A stretch of 64,000 bases of DNA from an uncultured Clostridia bacterium (GCA_946407705.1 CAMJPC010000001.1:124001-188000); one strand, 5' to 3'. Positions 34,105 through 41,910 are shown, counted from the first letter of the stretch. Made by a program: numbers and translations. The notes: generated from the letters alone by a model not told the origin.

Positions 34105-34302
34105 TTAGGATCTTTCTGCTGATTCGAAAACTTTGTACTGCAGGACTGCCATGAATGCGAGGACTCCGGCGAAAATGAAATCCATCATTACACTGGGTGT
34201 TGTTGCTGCCATTCCGTTGAATGCCATTGCGTAAACTCCTAAGAGAGCGAGAACGCCTGCGATTACGAAAGTTACTACGAAGATTAATGATTTGCCGTCC
34301 AT
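34105..34302 (-). CDS. 65-aa two-helix membrane protein, copy 1
   Basis: The start at 34302 is set by AGGAGG 8 nt upstream. The protein begins MDGKSLIFVVTFV, has two hydrophobic helices (about 6-28 and 40-58) and ends VFESAERS. The family is not recognised. The coding sequence is identical to copy 2 at 34796-34993. An in-frame upstream ATG at 34377 would add 25 polar Lys/His/Asn-rich residues but has no RBS. The mRNA leader is strikingly rich in A and C, a feature of unstructured, well-translated messages. Confidence 0.75.
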   Translation of the reverse strand: MDGKSLIFVVTFVIAGVLALLGVYAMAFNGMAATTPSVMMDFIFAGVLAFMAVLQYKVFESAERS

Positions 34303-34417
34303 TTTGTTTTCCTCCTGTTGATTGGTAGTGTTTGTTTTTTGTTTGTGTTTGTGTTTGTCTTTGTTTGATGGCTTCATTATTGCAGTAGAAAAGGCCTCAA
34401 ACCATCAGCAATCAAAG
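34105..34417. repeat. Direct duplication, copy 1 (partner at 34796-35102)
   Basis: About 310 bp, from the gene's 3' end through its leader to the AAACCATCAGCAAT segment, matches 34796-35102. The coding parts are identical; the leaders differ by a 6-nt deletion in copy 2 and a few substitutions at the far end. The start-to-start distance is 691 bp. Confidence 0.88.
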
Positions 34418-34485
34418 GGCTTTCTGATGATTAAGCAACACATCCGGACGGTGCTGTCGATTATCCTTAAAAAAGTTTGGATCCC

Positions 34486-34681
34486 ATTCTATGAATTGCT
34501 CCAACTTTTGCCTTAAAGTTGGAGTGAATGATAGAATCCACCGTATTTTTGGCTGTCATTCTATGAATTGCTCCAACTTTTGCTTCAAAGTTGGAGTGAA
34601 TGATAGAATCCACCGTATTTTTGGCTGTCATTCTATGAATTGCTCCAACTTTTGCTTCAAAGTTGGAGCGGAAGATAGAAT
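34486..34681. repeat. Array of three 72-bp units, each a 52-bp hairpin
   Basis: Units start at 34486, 34558 and 34630. Each has ATTCTAT, a 6-nt gap, CTCCAACTTT, a 6-nt loop, AAAGTTGGAG, a 6-nt gap, then ATAGAAT, so two nested stems form one imperfect palindrome. A 20-nt spacer CCACCGTATTTTTGGCTGTC separates units. Units 2 and 3 share loop TGCTTC; unit 1 has TGCCTT. The 72-nt period is a multiple of three, which leaves a spurious open frame. Confidence 0.92.
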
Positions 34682-34729
34682 GCCATCCAGGTTTTCTCTT
34701 CCCGGCTGATCCGTGATCTTTATCCCTGA

Positions 34730-34766
34730 CAAAAAAACAACGGCCGGATAGCCGGCCGCCGTTTCT
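34730..34766 (-). terminator. Terminator of duplicated small gene, copy 2
   Basis: A minus-strand CGGC-GGCCGG / CCGGCCG stem-loop is followed by TTGTTTTTTTG. Its sequence differs from the terminator of copy 1, so the duplication did not include this region. Confidence 0.75.
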
Positions 34767-34795
34767 GAGGAATTGGGATTGAATATGGTTATGAA

Positions 34796-34993
34796 TTATG
34801 ATCTTTCTGCTGATTCGAAAACTTTGTACTGCAGGACTGCCATGAATGCGAGGACTCCGGCGAAAATGAAATCCATCATTACACTGGGTGTTGTTGCTGC
34901 CATTCCGTTGAATGCCATTGCGTAAACTCCTAAGAGAGCGAGAACGCCTGCGATTACGAAAGTTACTACGAAGATTAATGATTTGCCGTCCAT
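34796..34993 (-). CDS. 65-aa two-helix membrane protein, copy 2
   Basis: The protein and coding DNA are identical to copy 1 (34105-34302). It has the same AGGAGG RBS 8 nt before the ATG at 34993, and the same A/C-rich leader shortened by six bases. Both copies keep complete signals and separate terminators, so both are probably expressed. Confidence 0.75.
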   Translation of the reverse strand: MDGKSLIFVVTFVIAGVLALLGVYAMAFNGMAATTPSVMMDFIFAGVLAFMAVLQYKVFESAERS

Positions 34994-35102
34994 TTTGTTT
35001 TCCTCCTGTTGATTGGTAGTGTTTGTTTTGTGTTTGTGTTTGTCTTTGTTTGATGGCTTCATTATTGCAGTGAGAAAGGCCTCAAACCATCAGCAATACA
35101 AA

Positions 35103-35132
35103 GCCGTTCTGTCGATTAAGCGTCAGAACGGC
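35103..35132. other. Inverted repeat upstream of copy 2
   Basis: GCCGTTCTG (35103-35111) is the exact reverse complement of CAGAACGGC (35124-35132), around a 12-nt loop. It lies 48 nt after the beta-lactamase-like gene stop (minus strand reading ends GGCTTTGTATTG), so it is probably that gene's weak terminator. Confidence 0.5.
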
Positions 35133-35180
35133 CTGAATGTGTTGATTATTGTGAAAAAAGTTATATCAGCCAGGCAATAT

Positions 35181-36170
35181 TTATCCTAAAACAGGCAGGA
35201 TTTTCTCTTCAATGAACTGTACCCTGTCAAAGATGAGGGGCTTAAACGTGCCGGTAATGCCTACGGAAACGTTCTCTTCTCTGTTTATGTAAATGATGTT
35301 CCCGCAATCGCCTATGGCGGCATAAACAGGCCTGTCAGGGAACGGCTTATACCAAAGATAACCGTATTCCATATTTCCGAATCTTTCTCCGAGTTTTAAA
35401 CTCGGCGTAAGCATCTTCCCTATCCAGTCTGAAGATAAGACTCGCTTCCCCTCATAAACGCCGTCGTTTAAGACCATGGATCCGATCCTTGCCAGATCTC
35501 TTCCCGTTAAGCACAGACCCCAGCCTGCGGTTACGGTATCTTTCGGATCCGAGTACCACTCGTTCTTCCTCGGGGTCTTGTTCATAAAGAAGTCGAACTG
35601 GTCTTCCTTGCTGCTGTCACCATGCATGGTATGTTCAGGGATCCCTAAGGGACGGAACAGATTTTTGTTGGCAAGATCAATGCACTTCTCACCTGATGCG
35701 TTTTCGATTATCCCCGAAAGGATCTGGATCCCAAGCGTTGCATACTTGAACTCACCGGTTATGCCTGCTCTTCCGCCCAGAAGATCGAGCGCAGCCTTGG
35801 TCCAGTCATCCGAAGTGCATACCTTCTTCCACGGCTCTGACCTGTACTTATAAGGCGCTGTCATGGTCAGGAGATGCTTCACGGTTACGTCATATATGGT
35901 CTTCTCTCCCCTTTTCACCTGATAACCGGGGAAAAAGCTTATCACCTTCTCATCAACATCTTTTATGAAACCTTTGTCAACGGCGATGCCCGCAAGCAGA
36001 GCCATCACGCCTTTGGTCACGGAATTGATGTTGATGGGATCTTCTGTTTTATAACCGCGGAAGCAGTCTTCATAAACTGTTTTACCGTCTTTGACGGCAT
36101 ATATCTGGCAGATGTTGCATTCGTTGCCTTTACTCTGCGAGACGAACTCATGCAGTTCTTCTTTATTCAT
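35181..36170 (-). CDS. Beta-lactamase-fold serine hydrolase (class C-like)
   Basis: The product is 329 aa from the ATG at 36170, chosen because AAGGAGA lies 6 nt upstream; the longer frame has no RBS. The SxxK motif is in INSVTKGVMALLAG, the second-motif region reads FKYATLGIQILSG (Tyr kept, Asn replaced), and the third motif is not clear. No signal peptide is present, so it is likely a cytoplasmic esterase, peptidase or EstB-like enzyme rather than an antibiotic-resistance enzyme. Confidence 0.85.
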   Translation of the reverse strand: MNKEELHEFVSQSKGNECNICQIYAVKDGKTVYEDCFRGYKTEDPININSVTKGVMALLAGIAVDKGFIKDVDEKVISFFPGYQVKRGEKTIYDVTVKHLLTMTAPYKYRSEPWKKVCTSDDWTKAALDLLGGRAGITGEFKYATLGIQILSGIIENASGEKCIDLANKNLFRPLGIPEHTMHGDSSKEDQFDFFMNKTPRKNEWYSDPKDTVTAGWGLCLTGRDLARIGSMVLNDGVYEGKRVLSSDWIGKMLTPSLKLGERFGNMEYGYLWYKPFPDRPVYAAIGDCGNIIYINREENVSVGITGTFKPLIFDRVQFIEEKILPVLG

Positions 36171-36277
36171 GTAAGTCTCCTTTTCGTTCAAGATAAGGAC
36201 GTCCAAAAAGAGACTAATATGATTAAAAATTCTTTTCAAGCACTATCTTAAAACGCACTTATATTCCACAGGAAATA

Positions 36278-36323
36278 GAGGCTGTGAACTCTCAATCACC
36301 GGATCGAGATAATTCACAGCCTC
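36278..36323. terminator. Hairpin after dapL, probable terminator
   Basis: An 11-bp perfect stem GAGGCTGTGAA / TTCACAGCCTC has a 24-nt loop. The T-rich tail is on the plus side (TTGTTT); on the minus side it is TATTTCC. It separates the glmS-purF-dapL operon from the beta-lactamase-like gene. Confidence 0.6.
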
Positions 36324-36356
36324 TTGTTTAACAGATACTAAATCGGATCTCTTCTA

Positions 36357-37535
36357 TTACAGATCCTTAAGCCTCTGGCATGCTTCCGCTGTTCCTTCTG
36401 CGGAACCGAATGCCGTGAGCCTGAAGTAGCCGCTGCCAGCGTCGCCAAAGCCTTCACCCGGCGTTCCCACGATGCCGTACTTGTTAAGGAGCATGTCGAA
36501 GAACTCCCATCCTCCCATGTTATTGGGACACTTGAGCCAGATATAAGGAGAGTTTACGCCACCCGTAAAGAATATGTCCTTGGACCTGAGAAGCTCTGCA
36601 AGCATACAGGCGTTCTTTCTGTAGTACTCGATGTTAGCCATGCAGGCCTTGATGCCTTCAGGCGAAAGCGCTGCTTCGGCAGCGCGCTGTACAGGATAAG
36701 ATACGCCGTTGAACTTTGTAGCCTGTCTTCTTGCCCAAAGCGCGGCAATCTTCGTTCCGTTGGACTCAAGTCCTTCAGGAACAACGGTCCATCCGCATCT
36801 TGTTCCGGTAAAGCCTGCGAACTTGGAAAAAGACGAGACTTCTATGGCGCACTGGTCAGCGCCTTTGATCTGATAGATGGTGTGAGGAACGTTCTCGGTA
36901 ATGAATGCCTCATAAGCCGCATCGAAAATGATGAGCGAGCCGGTATCGAGCGCGTAATCAACCCATGCCTTCAGACCGTCAAAGCCATAGACGGCGCCTG
37001 TAGGGTTGTTGGGCGAGCAGATGTAGATGACTGCGGGATTGCCCTTCTTCTCGGGAGGCATGGGCAGGAAGCCGTTGTCTCTGGAACCGGGTACGAGAGT
37101 GATCTTTCTTCCGGACATTGTGTTGGAATCAACATACACCGGATAAACGGGATCCGGAATGATGATCTCATTGTCGCCTAAGATGTCAACGATGTTGCCG
37201 AGATCGCTTTTCGCACCGTCGGAAACAAAGATGGAAGAAGCCTTTACATCCGTTCCCAGAGTCTTGTAGTGACCGCTGATGGCTTCTCTGAGGAAATCGT
37301 AGCCATATTCCGGCGGATAACCCCTGAAGGTTTCCTTGACGCCCATTTCCTTTGCCGCCGCGATCATTGCATTGACCGAGGGTTCAGGAAGAGGCAGAGT
37401 GACATCGCCGATGCCCATCTTGATGATGGAAGCGTCGGGGTTAGCCTCTTTGAAAGCCTTTACCTTTGAAGCTATGTCGGAAAACAGGTAGTTCTGCTTG
37501 ATCTTCCCGAAATTCTCATTGACGTTGATCTTCAT
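36357..37535 (-). CDS. dapL: LL-Diaminopimelate aminotransferase
   Basis: This 392-aa class I PLP aminotransferase converts tetrahydrodipicolinate directly to LL-DAP with glutamate as donor (EC 2.6.1.83). Family-specific parts are NENFGKIKQNYLFSDIA at the N-terminus, MGIGDVTLPLP, FVSDGAKSDLGN, CSPNNPTGAVY and the PLP lysine in SSFSKFAGFTGTR. It starts 12 nt after purF and is part of the glmS-purF-dapL operon, which thus couples wall precursors GlcN-6-P and DAP. Ddh is encoded 22 kb away. Confidence 0.95.
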   Translation of the reverse strand: MKINVNENFGKIKQNYLFSDIASKVKAFKEANPDASIIKMGIGDVTLPLPEPSVNAMIAAAKEMGVKETFRGYPPEYGYDFLREAISGHYKTLGTDVKASSIFVSDGAKSDLGNIVDILGDNEIIIPDPVYPVYVDSNTMSGRKITLVPGSRDNGFLPMPPEKKGNPAVIYICSPNNPTGAVYGFDGLKAWVDYALDTGSLIIFDAAYEAFITENVPHTIYQIKGADQCAIEVSSFSKFAGFTGTRCGWTVVPEGLESNGTKIAALWARRQATKFNGVSYPVQRAAEAALSPEGIKACMANIEYYRKNACMLAELLRSKDIFFTGGVNSPYIWLKCPNNMGGWEFFDMLLNKYGIVGTPGEGFGDAGSGYFRLTAFGSAEGTAEACQRLKDL

Positions 37536-37547
37536 TTTCTTATCCTC

Positions 37548-38960
37548 TCATTTCTCAAATTCACCACGGATATCTTCTTCGGGCGGGTTCTCGGGATATG
37601 TTCCGGTAAAACAGCCCCTGCAGATATTGATCTTGTTCGAGACGATGTCGCCAAGTCTCTCAAGCTTCAGATAACTCAAGGTATCGGCTCCTATCTTCTC
37701 TCGGATCTCCTCTATCGTTCTCTCAAAAGCAATAAGCTGCTCTCTTGCCGGAACGTCGGTACCGAAGAAGCACGGCCACAGGAACGGCGGCGAGCTTATT
37801 CGCATGTGAACTTCCTTTGCACCTGCTTCCCTGAGCATCGATATGATCCTGTCGGAAGTCGTTCCTCTTACGATGGAGTCATCTACTATTACTACGCGCT
37901 TGCCTTCAACAGCGTTCCTCATGGCATTCAACTTGACCATGACGCTGTCTTCACGCCTCTTCTGTCCGGGCTTGATAAATGTTCTTCCTATATAGGAGTT
38001 CTTTACGAAGACCTGTCCGAAAGGGATTCCCGAAGCCATCGAATAACCGAGGGCTGCAACATTACCCGATTCGGGAACGCCTGCCACTACGTCAGCTTCG
38101 ATCGGATCGTCCTCGTAGAGATACTTTCCTGCCTTGATCCTGGATTCGTAAACGCTGATGCCGTCCAAGGTTGAATCCGGTCTTGCGAAATATATGTACT
38201 CGAAAATGCAGTGTCCGTGTCTGTCCTTGGGCAGGCAGTTTGAATGGTCTGAAATGATCTCACCTTCAGAATTGACCGTTACGATCTCACCGGGCTCAAC
38301 GTCTCTGACGTATTCTGCCCCGATCGTATCGAGAGCACATGTTTCCGAGGCAAAAACATAAGCACTGTCGCGCTTTCCGATAACCAAAGGCCTGAATCCG
38401 AAAGGATCCCTCGCTCCGATGAGCTTTCTGGGTGACATAATTACCAGGCTGTATGCGCCGTGAAGCTTCTTCATTGCCTTTCCGACCGCTTCTTCAACGC
38501 TCTCGGACTCTATGCGCTCTCTTGCGACAAGATAAGCGATAAGCTCGGAATCGATCGTTGTTTGGAAGATCGCTCCGGTATATGCAAGATTCTCCCTTAA
38601 TTCGGGTGAATTGGTAAGGTTGCCGTTATGCGCAAGAGCAAGTGTTCCCTTAACGTATTCAAGTACCAGAGGCTGGGCGTTTTCGCGCGTCGATGAGCCT
38701 GCGGTGGAATATCTGACGTGACCCACACCGATGTTGCCGGGAAGCTTATCCACGTCATCGCCTGTGAAGACTTCGTTGACAAGCCCCATTCCCTTGTTGG
38801 ACAATACCTTTCCTCTCGGATCGGAAGTGTTGCTGACTGCGATACCGCAGCTTTCCTGACCGCGGTGCTGGAGCGAGAGAAGTCCGTAATAGATAGTATG
38901 GGCTACATCGCCGCCTGCGATGTCATATATACCGAAAACCCCGCATTCTTCGTGAAGCAT
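37548..38960 (-). CDS. purF: Amidophosphoribosyltransferase
   Basis: The 470-aa protein performs the first step of purine synthesis, PRPP plus glutamine to phosphoribosylamine. The N-terminal nucleophile Cys is at position 6 (MLHEEC) after a short propeptide to be removed, as in Bacillus-type PurF. The PRPP loop VVIVDDSIVRGTTS and the C-terminal ICRGCFTG cysteines of the Fe-S type are present. It starts 12 nt after glmS; both use glutamine. AGAGGT precedes the ATG. Confidence 0.96.
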   Translation of the reverse strand: MLHEECGVFGIYDIAGGDVAHTIYYGLLSLQHRGQESCGIAVSNTSDPRGKVLSNKGMGLVNEVFTGDDVDKLPGNIGVGHVRYSTAGSSTRENAQPLVLEYVKGTLALAHNGNLTNSPELRENLAYTGAIFQTTIDSELIAYLVARERIESESVEEAVGKAMKKLHGAYSLVIMSPRKLIGARDPFGFRPLVIGKRDSAYVFASETCALDTIGAEYVRDVEPGEIVTVNSEGEIISDHSNCLPKDRHGHCIFEYIYFARPDSTLDGISVYESRIKAGKYLYEDDPIEADVVAGVPESGNVAALGYSMASGIPFGQVFVKNSYIGRTFIKPGQKRREDSVMVKLNAMRNAVEGKRVVIVDDSIVRGTTSDRIISMLREAGAKEVHMRISSPPFLWPCFFGTDVPAREQLIAFERTIEEIREKIGADTLSYLKLERLGDIVSNKINICRGCFTGTYPENPPEEDIRGEFEK

Positions 38961-38972
38961 AAAGATTACCTC

Positions 38973-40823
38973 TTATTCAACAGTTACGCTCTTTGCGAGA
39001 TTCCTCGGCTTATCAACGTCAAGACCTCTCGCGCAGGATACGTAGTAGCCTAAAAGCTGCAGCGGTATTATCGCGAGCGAGGCTGTAAACAATTCATTTA
39101 TCTTGGGTACATAGACAACGAAATCCGCGGAATCCTCGATGGAATAGTTGCCGAAGCTGGTAAGAGCCATCAGGTAAGCTCCGCGCGTCTTTGTCTCAAC
39201 AAGGTTGGAAAGTGTCTTCTCATAGAGCTTACTCTGTGTAAGAACACCGATTACAAACGTTCCGTTCTCAACAAGGCTTATCGTGCCGTGCTTGAGTTCG
39301 CCTGCAGCGTATGCTTCGCTGTGAATGTAGGATATCTCCTTCATCTTGAGGGAACCTTCCATGCAGATCGCGTAATCGATGCCGCGGCCGATGAAGAAGA
39401 TGTCCTTCTGTGCTGCGAGCTTGGAAGCAAACCACTGGAGGCGTTCCTTGTCTTCGAGCATCTTTCTGATCTTGTCGGGGATCGTCATTACCTCAGTTAA
39501 GAGTTCCTGTCTCTTATCCTCATCGATCGTTCCCTTTGCCGAAGCGATCTCGATGGCGAGGACATATGACAGAGCAAGCTGTGCGCTGTATGCCTTGGTG
39601 GTAGCAACGGATATCTCGGGACCTGCCATGGTGTAAAGCACGTGATCTGCCTCACGGGCGATAGTTGAACCGATGACGTTGACGATCGCTAGTGTCTTGA
39701 TCCCTGCCTCTTTGCACTTACGGAGTGCCGCGAGCGAATCTGCGGTCTCACCTGACTGGCTGATTATGATGACCATGGAATCCTTGGCAAAAGGCATATC
39801 CCTGTATCTGAATTCGGATGCGAGTTCACATCTTACGGGGATCTTCGCAAGTTCTTCGATAACATACTGAGCGGCAGCACCAACGTGATATGCGGAGCCG
39901 CAGGCAACGATGTAGATCTGGGACATGGCTTTCATCTCTTCAACAGTAAAGCCTGCCTGGGAAAGATCCGTGATGTACTTCTCGCCCTCAGGCGTAACGA
40001 GTGACTTAAGGGTATCTGCGACTGCCTTGGGCTGCTCGTGGATCTCCTTCATCATGAAGTGCTCGAAGCCGTCCTTCTCTGCGGAAGAAGCATCCCAGTC
40101 GATCTCAACCTGGTTCTTCTCCACGACGTCACCGTCGAGGTTATAGAACGTAGCCTTGCCTGCCTCGATGCAAGCCATCTCGAGATCGTCGATATAGTAA
40201 ACGTTACGTGTGTATTTAAGGATAGCGGGAACGTCGGAAGCCACGAAAGATGCATCCTTTTCGACGCCGATGATCATCGGGCTGTCCTTCCTTGCGACGA
40301 AGATCTTGCCCGGATGGTCCTTGAACATGACCGCGAGAGCGTAAGAACCCCTGACACGGACCATAGTCTTTGCGAGAGCCTCGATGGGATCGTGTGTATA
40401 TTTCTTGTAGTAGTAGTCGATGGTCTTGATCGCGACTTCGGTATCGGTATCGGAATAGAACGTATAACCCTTGCGGATCATCTTGTCGCGGAGCTGCTGG
40501 TAGTTCTCGATGATTCCGTTATGAACGCCTACAACGTTGTAGTCATCAGTAATATGAGGGTGAGCGTTGTTCTCGGAGGGCTCGCCGTGGGTTGCCCACC
40601 TTGTATGGCCGATGCCGCAGTTGCCGACAAGCGCCTTACCGCCGTCAGTCTTCTCTGCCAGGACCTTGAGACGCCCCTTTGCCTTGACCACGACAGGAAC
40701 CTTCTCCCCGTCCCTTACGGCGATTCCCGCAGAATCGTAACCTCTGTATTCAAGCCTTGCCAGGCCGTCAAGAAGTATAGGCGCTGCTTTCTTTTTACCC
40801 GTGTAACCTACGATACCGCACAT
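38973..40823 (-). CDS. glmS: Glutamine--fructose-6-phosphate aminotransferase
   Basis: The 616-aa enzyme makes glucosamine-6-phosphate for the cell wall. Cys2 (MCGIVGYTG) is the glutaminase nucleophile after Met removal. Two SIS domains follow (CGSAYHVGAAAQY; SQSGETADSLAAL) and the C-terminus LAKSVTVE is canonical. GGGAG lies 8 nt before the ATG. It is first in an operon with purF and dapL and has a leader of about 160 nt with strong secondary structure that does not match a glmS ribozyme by eye. Confidence 0.97.
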   Translation of the reverse strand: MCGIVGYTGKKKAAPILLDGLARLEYRGYDSAGIAVRDGEKVPVVVKAKGRLKVLAEKTDGGKALVGNCGIGHTRWATHGEPSENNAHPHITDDYNVVGVHNGIIENYQQLRDKMIRKGYTFYSDTDTEVAIKTIDYYYKKYTHDPIEALAKTMVRVRGSYALAVMFKDHPGKIFVARKDSPMIIGVEKDASFVASDVPAILKYTRNVYYIDDLEMACIEAGKATFYNLDGDVVEKNQVEIDWDASSAEKDGFEHFMMKEIHEQPKAVADTLKSLVTPEGEKYITDLSQAGFTVEEMKAMSQIYIVACGSAYHVGAAAQYVIEELAKIPVRCELASEFRYRDMPFAKDSMVIIISQSGETADSLAALRKCKEAGIKTLAIVNVIGSTIAREADHVLYTMAGPEISVATTKAYSAQLALSYVLAIEIASAKGTIDEDKRQELLTEVMTIPDKIRKMLEDKERLQWFASKLAAQKDIFFIGRGIDYAICMEGSLKMKEISYIHSEAYAAGELKHGTISLVENGTFVIGVLTQSKLYEKTLSNLVETKTRGAYLMALTSFGNYSIEDSADFVVYVPKINELFTASLAIIPLQLLGYYVSCARGLDVDKPRNLAKSVTVE

Positions 40824-40837
40824 AGATTTTCTCCCTT

Positions 40838-40986
40838 CAAAAAGATAAAGGTCCCCCAGTATTCACTGCAGGACCCCATTGTCACAGATTATTAAATTGC
40901 CGTCCGGTTTATAGGCAGTGAATACAAGCGCTTATATTGGAAGCGGGTAATGCATACGCATAGCTTATAAACCAGATGATTTTCAT
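40838..40986 (-). promoter_or_regulatory. Structured 5' leader of glmS, candidate attenuator or riboswitch
   Basis: On the minus strand four helices can be drawn. P1 is CTGGTTTATAAGC (40975-40963) with GCCTATAAACCGG (40916-40904), 12 of 13 paired. P2 is CGCTT/AAGCG (40945-40929). P3 is GTATTCACTGC (40925-40915) with GCAGTGAATAC (40869-40859), 11 bp. The fourth is a terminator-like GGTCC..CAG / CTG..GGACC hairpin (40875-40850) ending TTTATCTTTTT. P3 and the last hairpin share bases and exclude each other. P1 and P3 interleave, so together they would form a pseudoknot. Confidence 0.65.
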
Positions 40987-40992
40987 GTGTGT

Positions 40993-41021
40993 ATTTTATT
41001 ATTTAAGAGTTTATCTGTAAA
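40993..41021 (-). promoter_or_regulatory. Sigma-A promoter of glmS-purF-dapL
   Basis: TTTACA and TAAAAT are 17 nt apart on the minus strand. Transcription would start near 40986, giving a leader of about 163 nt before glmS. Confidence 0.7.
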
Positions 41022-41041
41022 GAATTTTTTTCACAATACTA

Positions 41042-41065
41042 ACGGCCGCACAGGCGGCCGTTTTT
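41042..41065. terminator. GC-rich hairpin after the TPM-like lipoprotein gene
   Basis: ACGGCCG / CGGCCGT has a short loop; the T-run (TTTTT) is on the plus side, A-rich on the other. It lies 17 nt after the lipoprotein gene stop and probably works as its terminator or in both directions. Confidence 0.6.
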
Positions 41066-41081
41066 GTGTGCTTATACTCTT

Positions 41082-41816
41082 TTATTTTCCGGTGATCGTT
41101 TTCTGAGCTTTATTAAAGAAGGAAATAAAGCCCTTGCCTCTGTCCTTATTGCTGTTAAGAGCCTTGGAAAGGTCGTTCGAATACGTACTGTGGATTCCGG
41201 CCTTCTTGAGCTTGTTATAAGCCTTGCTTCCGATGCTCGTCGTCCAGGACCAGCCGCCGCCCTTCTTACCTACTCTGTAAACGATCAGGAAGTGATTCTG
41301 ATCCTTGAAATTGTTCTTATAGATGTTCTTTGTATAAGTCCTGAACTCGTCGCCCTTAAGATCGGTCTTGACCGTATATACGACCGGAATGATCTTCGTG
41401 GCCTTCTCGAACTCGACAAGCTTTGCTTCAAGAGCCGCATCGTCCTTGATGACGTTAGCCTCATCCTTGACGTGTGTAACGATCTTTACGGAAGGCGTGG
41501 GCTTGGGTTTGCTCGTCGGCTTGGGAGTCGGAGTGGGTGTGGGATCCGGTTCCTCCTCTTCAGTTGTCGTAGTCTCAGGCTCGGGTGTTGTGGCAGCAGT
41601 GGGAGCTTCAGTCTCTTCAGTATAATAAGTTGTTGTAGTCTCATCGTCACCGCGGTTGATAACAGGTGCCAGAGCTTCAGTGGTAGTCTCAATGACAGTA
41701 GTCTGAGAAGCAACAACCGAGCTGCTCGGCGGAGTTACTTTTTTACCGCATGCTGCAACGGCCGGCAGTGCCAGGGCAGCCGCAAGCATAATAGATACAA
41801 GCTTCAGTCTTTTCAT
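41082..41816 (-). CDS. Lipoprotein with TPM-like domain
   Basis: The product is 244 aa from the ATG at 41816, set by GGAGG 6 nt upstream. The signal peptide ends in the lipobox AVAAC (Cys 23). A 90-residue Thr/Glu/Pro linker (with PEPETTTTEEEEP and PTPTPTPKPTSKPKP) precedes a C-terminal domain (about 115-235) with VKDEANVIKDDAALEAKL and HFLIVYRVGKKG, which resembles TPM-type extracytoplasmic domains. It lies 95 nt after ppk1, separated by a terminator. Confidence 0.78.
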   Translation of the reverse strand: MKRLKLVSIMLAAALALPAVAACGKKVTPPSSSVVASQTTVIETTTEALAPVINRGDDETTTTYYTEETEAPTAATTPEPETTTTEEEEPDPTPTPTPKPTSKPKPTPSVKIVTHVKDEANVIKDDAALEAKLVEFEKATKIIPVVYTVKTDLKGDEFRTYTKNIYKNNFKDQNHFLIVYRVGKKGGGWSWTTSIGSKAYNKLKKAGIHSTYSNDLSKALNSNKDRGKGFISFFNKAQKTITGK

Positions 41817-41871
41817 GTAAATCCTCCAACTTTTAAAGCTGTTTTCAATTCTAAAAATATAAAAACATCCT

Positions 41872-41910
41872 TTAAAAATCAATCAACAATCAAAGGCAAA
41901 AGTGTTGATT
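41872..41910 (-). terminator. Rho-independent terminator of the leu-ppx-ppk operon
   Basis: On the minus strand AATCAACA (41888-41881 complement side) pairs with TGTTGATT around a 14-nt loop, followed by GATTTTT. It begins two bases after the ppk1 stop codon. Confidence 0.7.

Larger units (their letters stand above)
34303..34795. other. 493-bp intergenic region with hairpin array and duplicated leader
   Basis: Contents in order: A/C-rich leader of copy 1 (to about 34380), part of a duplicated block that runs to about 34417, unremarkable sequence to 34485, three 72-bp hairpin units (34486-34681), and the terminator of copy 2 (34730-34766). No protein gene is supported here. Confidence 0.75.

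Noticed and set aside
34486..34681. CRISPR array
   Set aside because: The 'spacers' are identical 20-mers and the repeats are long palindromes; there are no cas genes.
34491..34709. 72-aa plus-strand ORF with 24-residue repeats
   Set aside because: It is the read-through of the 72-bp hairpin array, whose period is a multiple of three. It has no RBS, and the sequence constraint is palindromic rather than coding.
35181..36170. Beta-lactam resistance gene
   Set aside because: It has a beta-lactamase fold with SxxK but no signal peptide and a changed second motif, so an esterase or peptidase role is more likely.
40838..40986. glmS ribozyme
   Set aside because: The position is right but the conserved cleavage-site and core sequences I know (AGCGCC, GACGAGG, UUCGGCGG-type) are not seen by eye; only structure is evident. 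Infernal would settle this.
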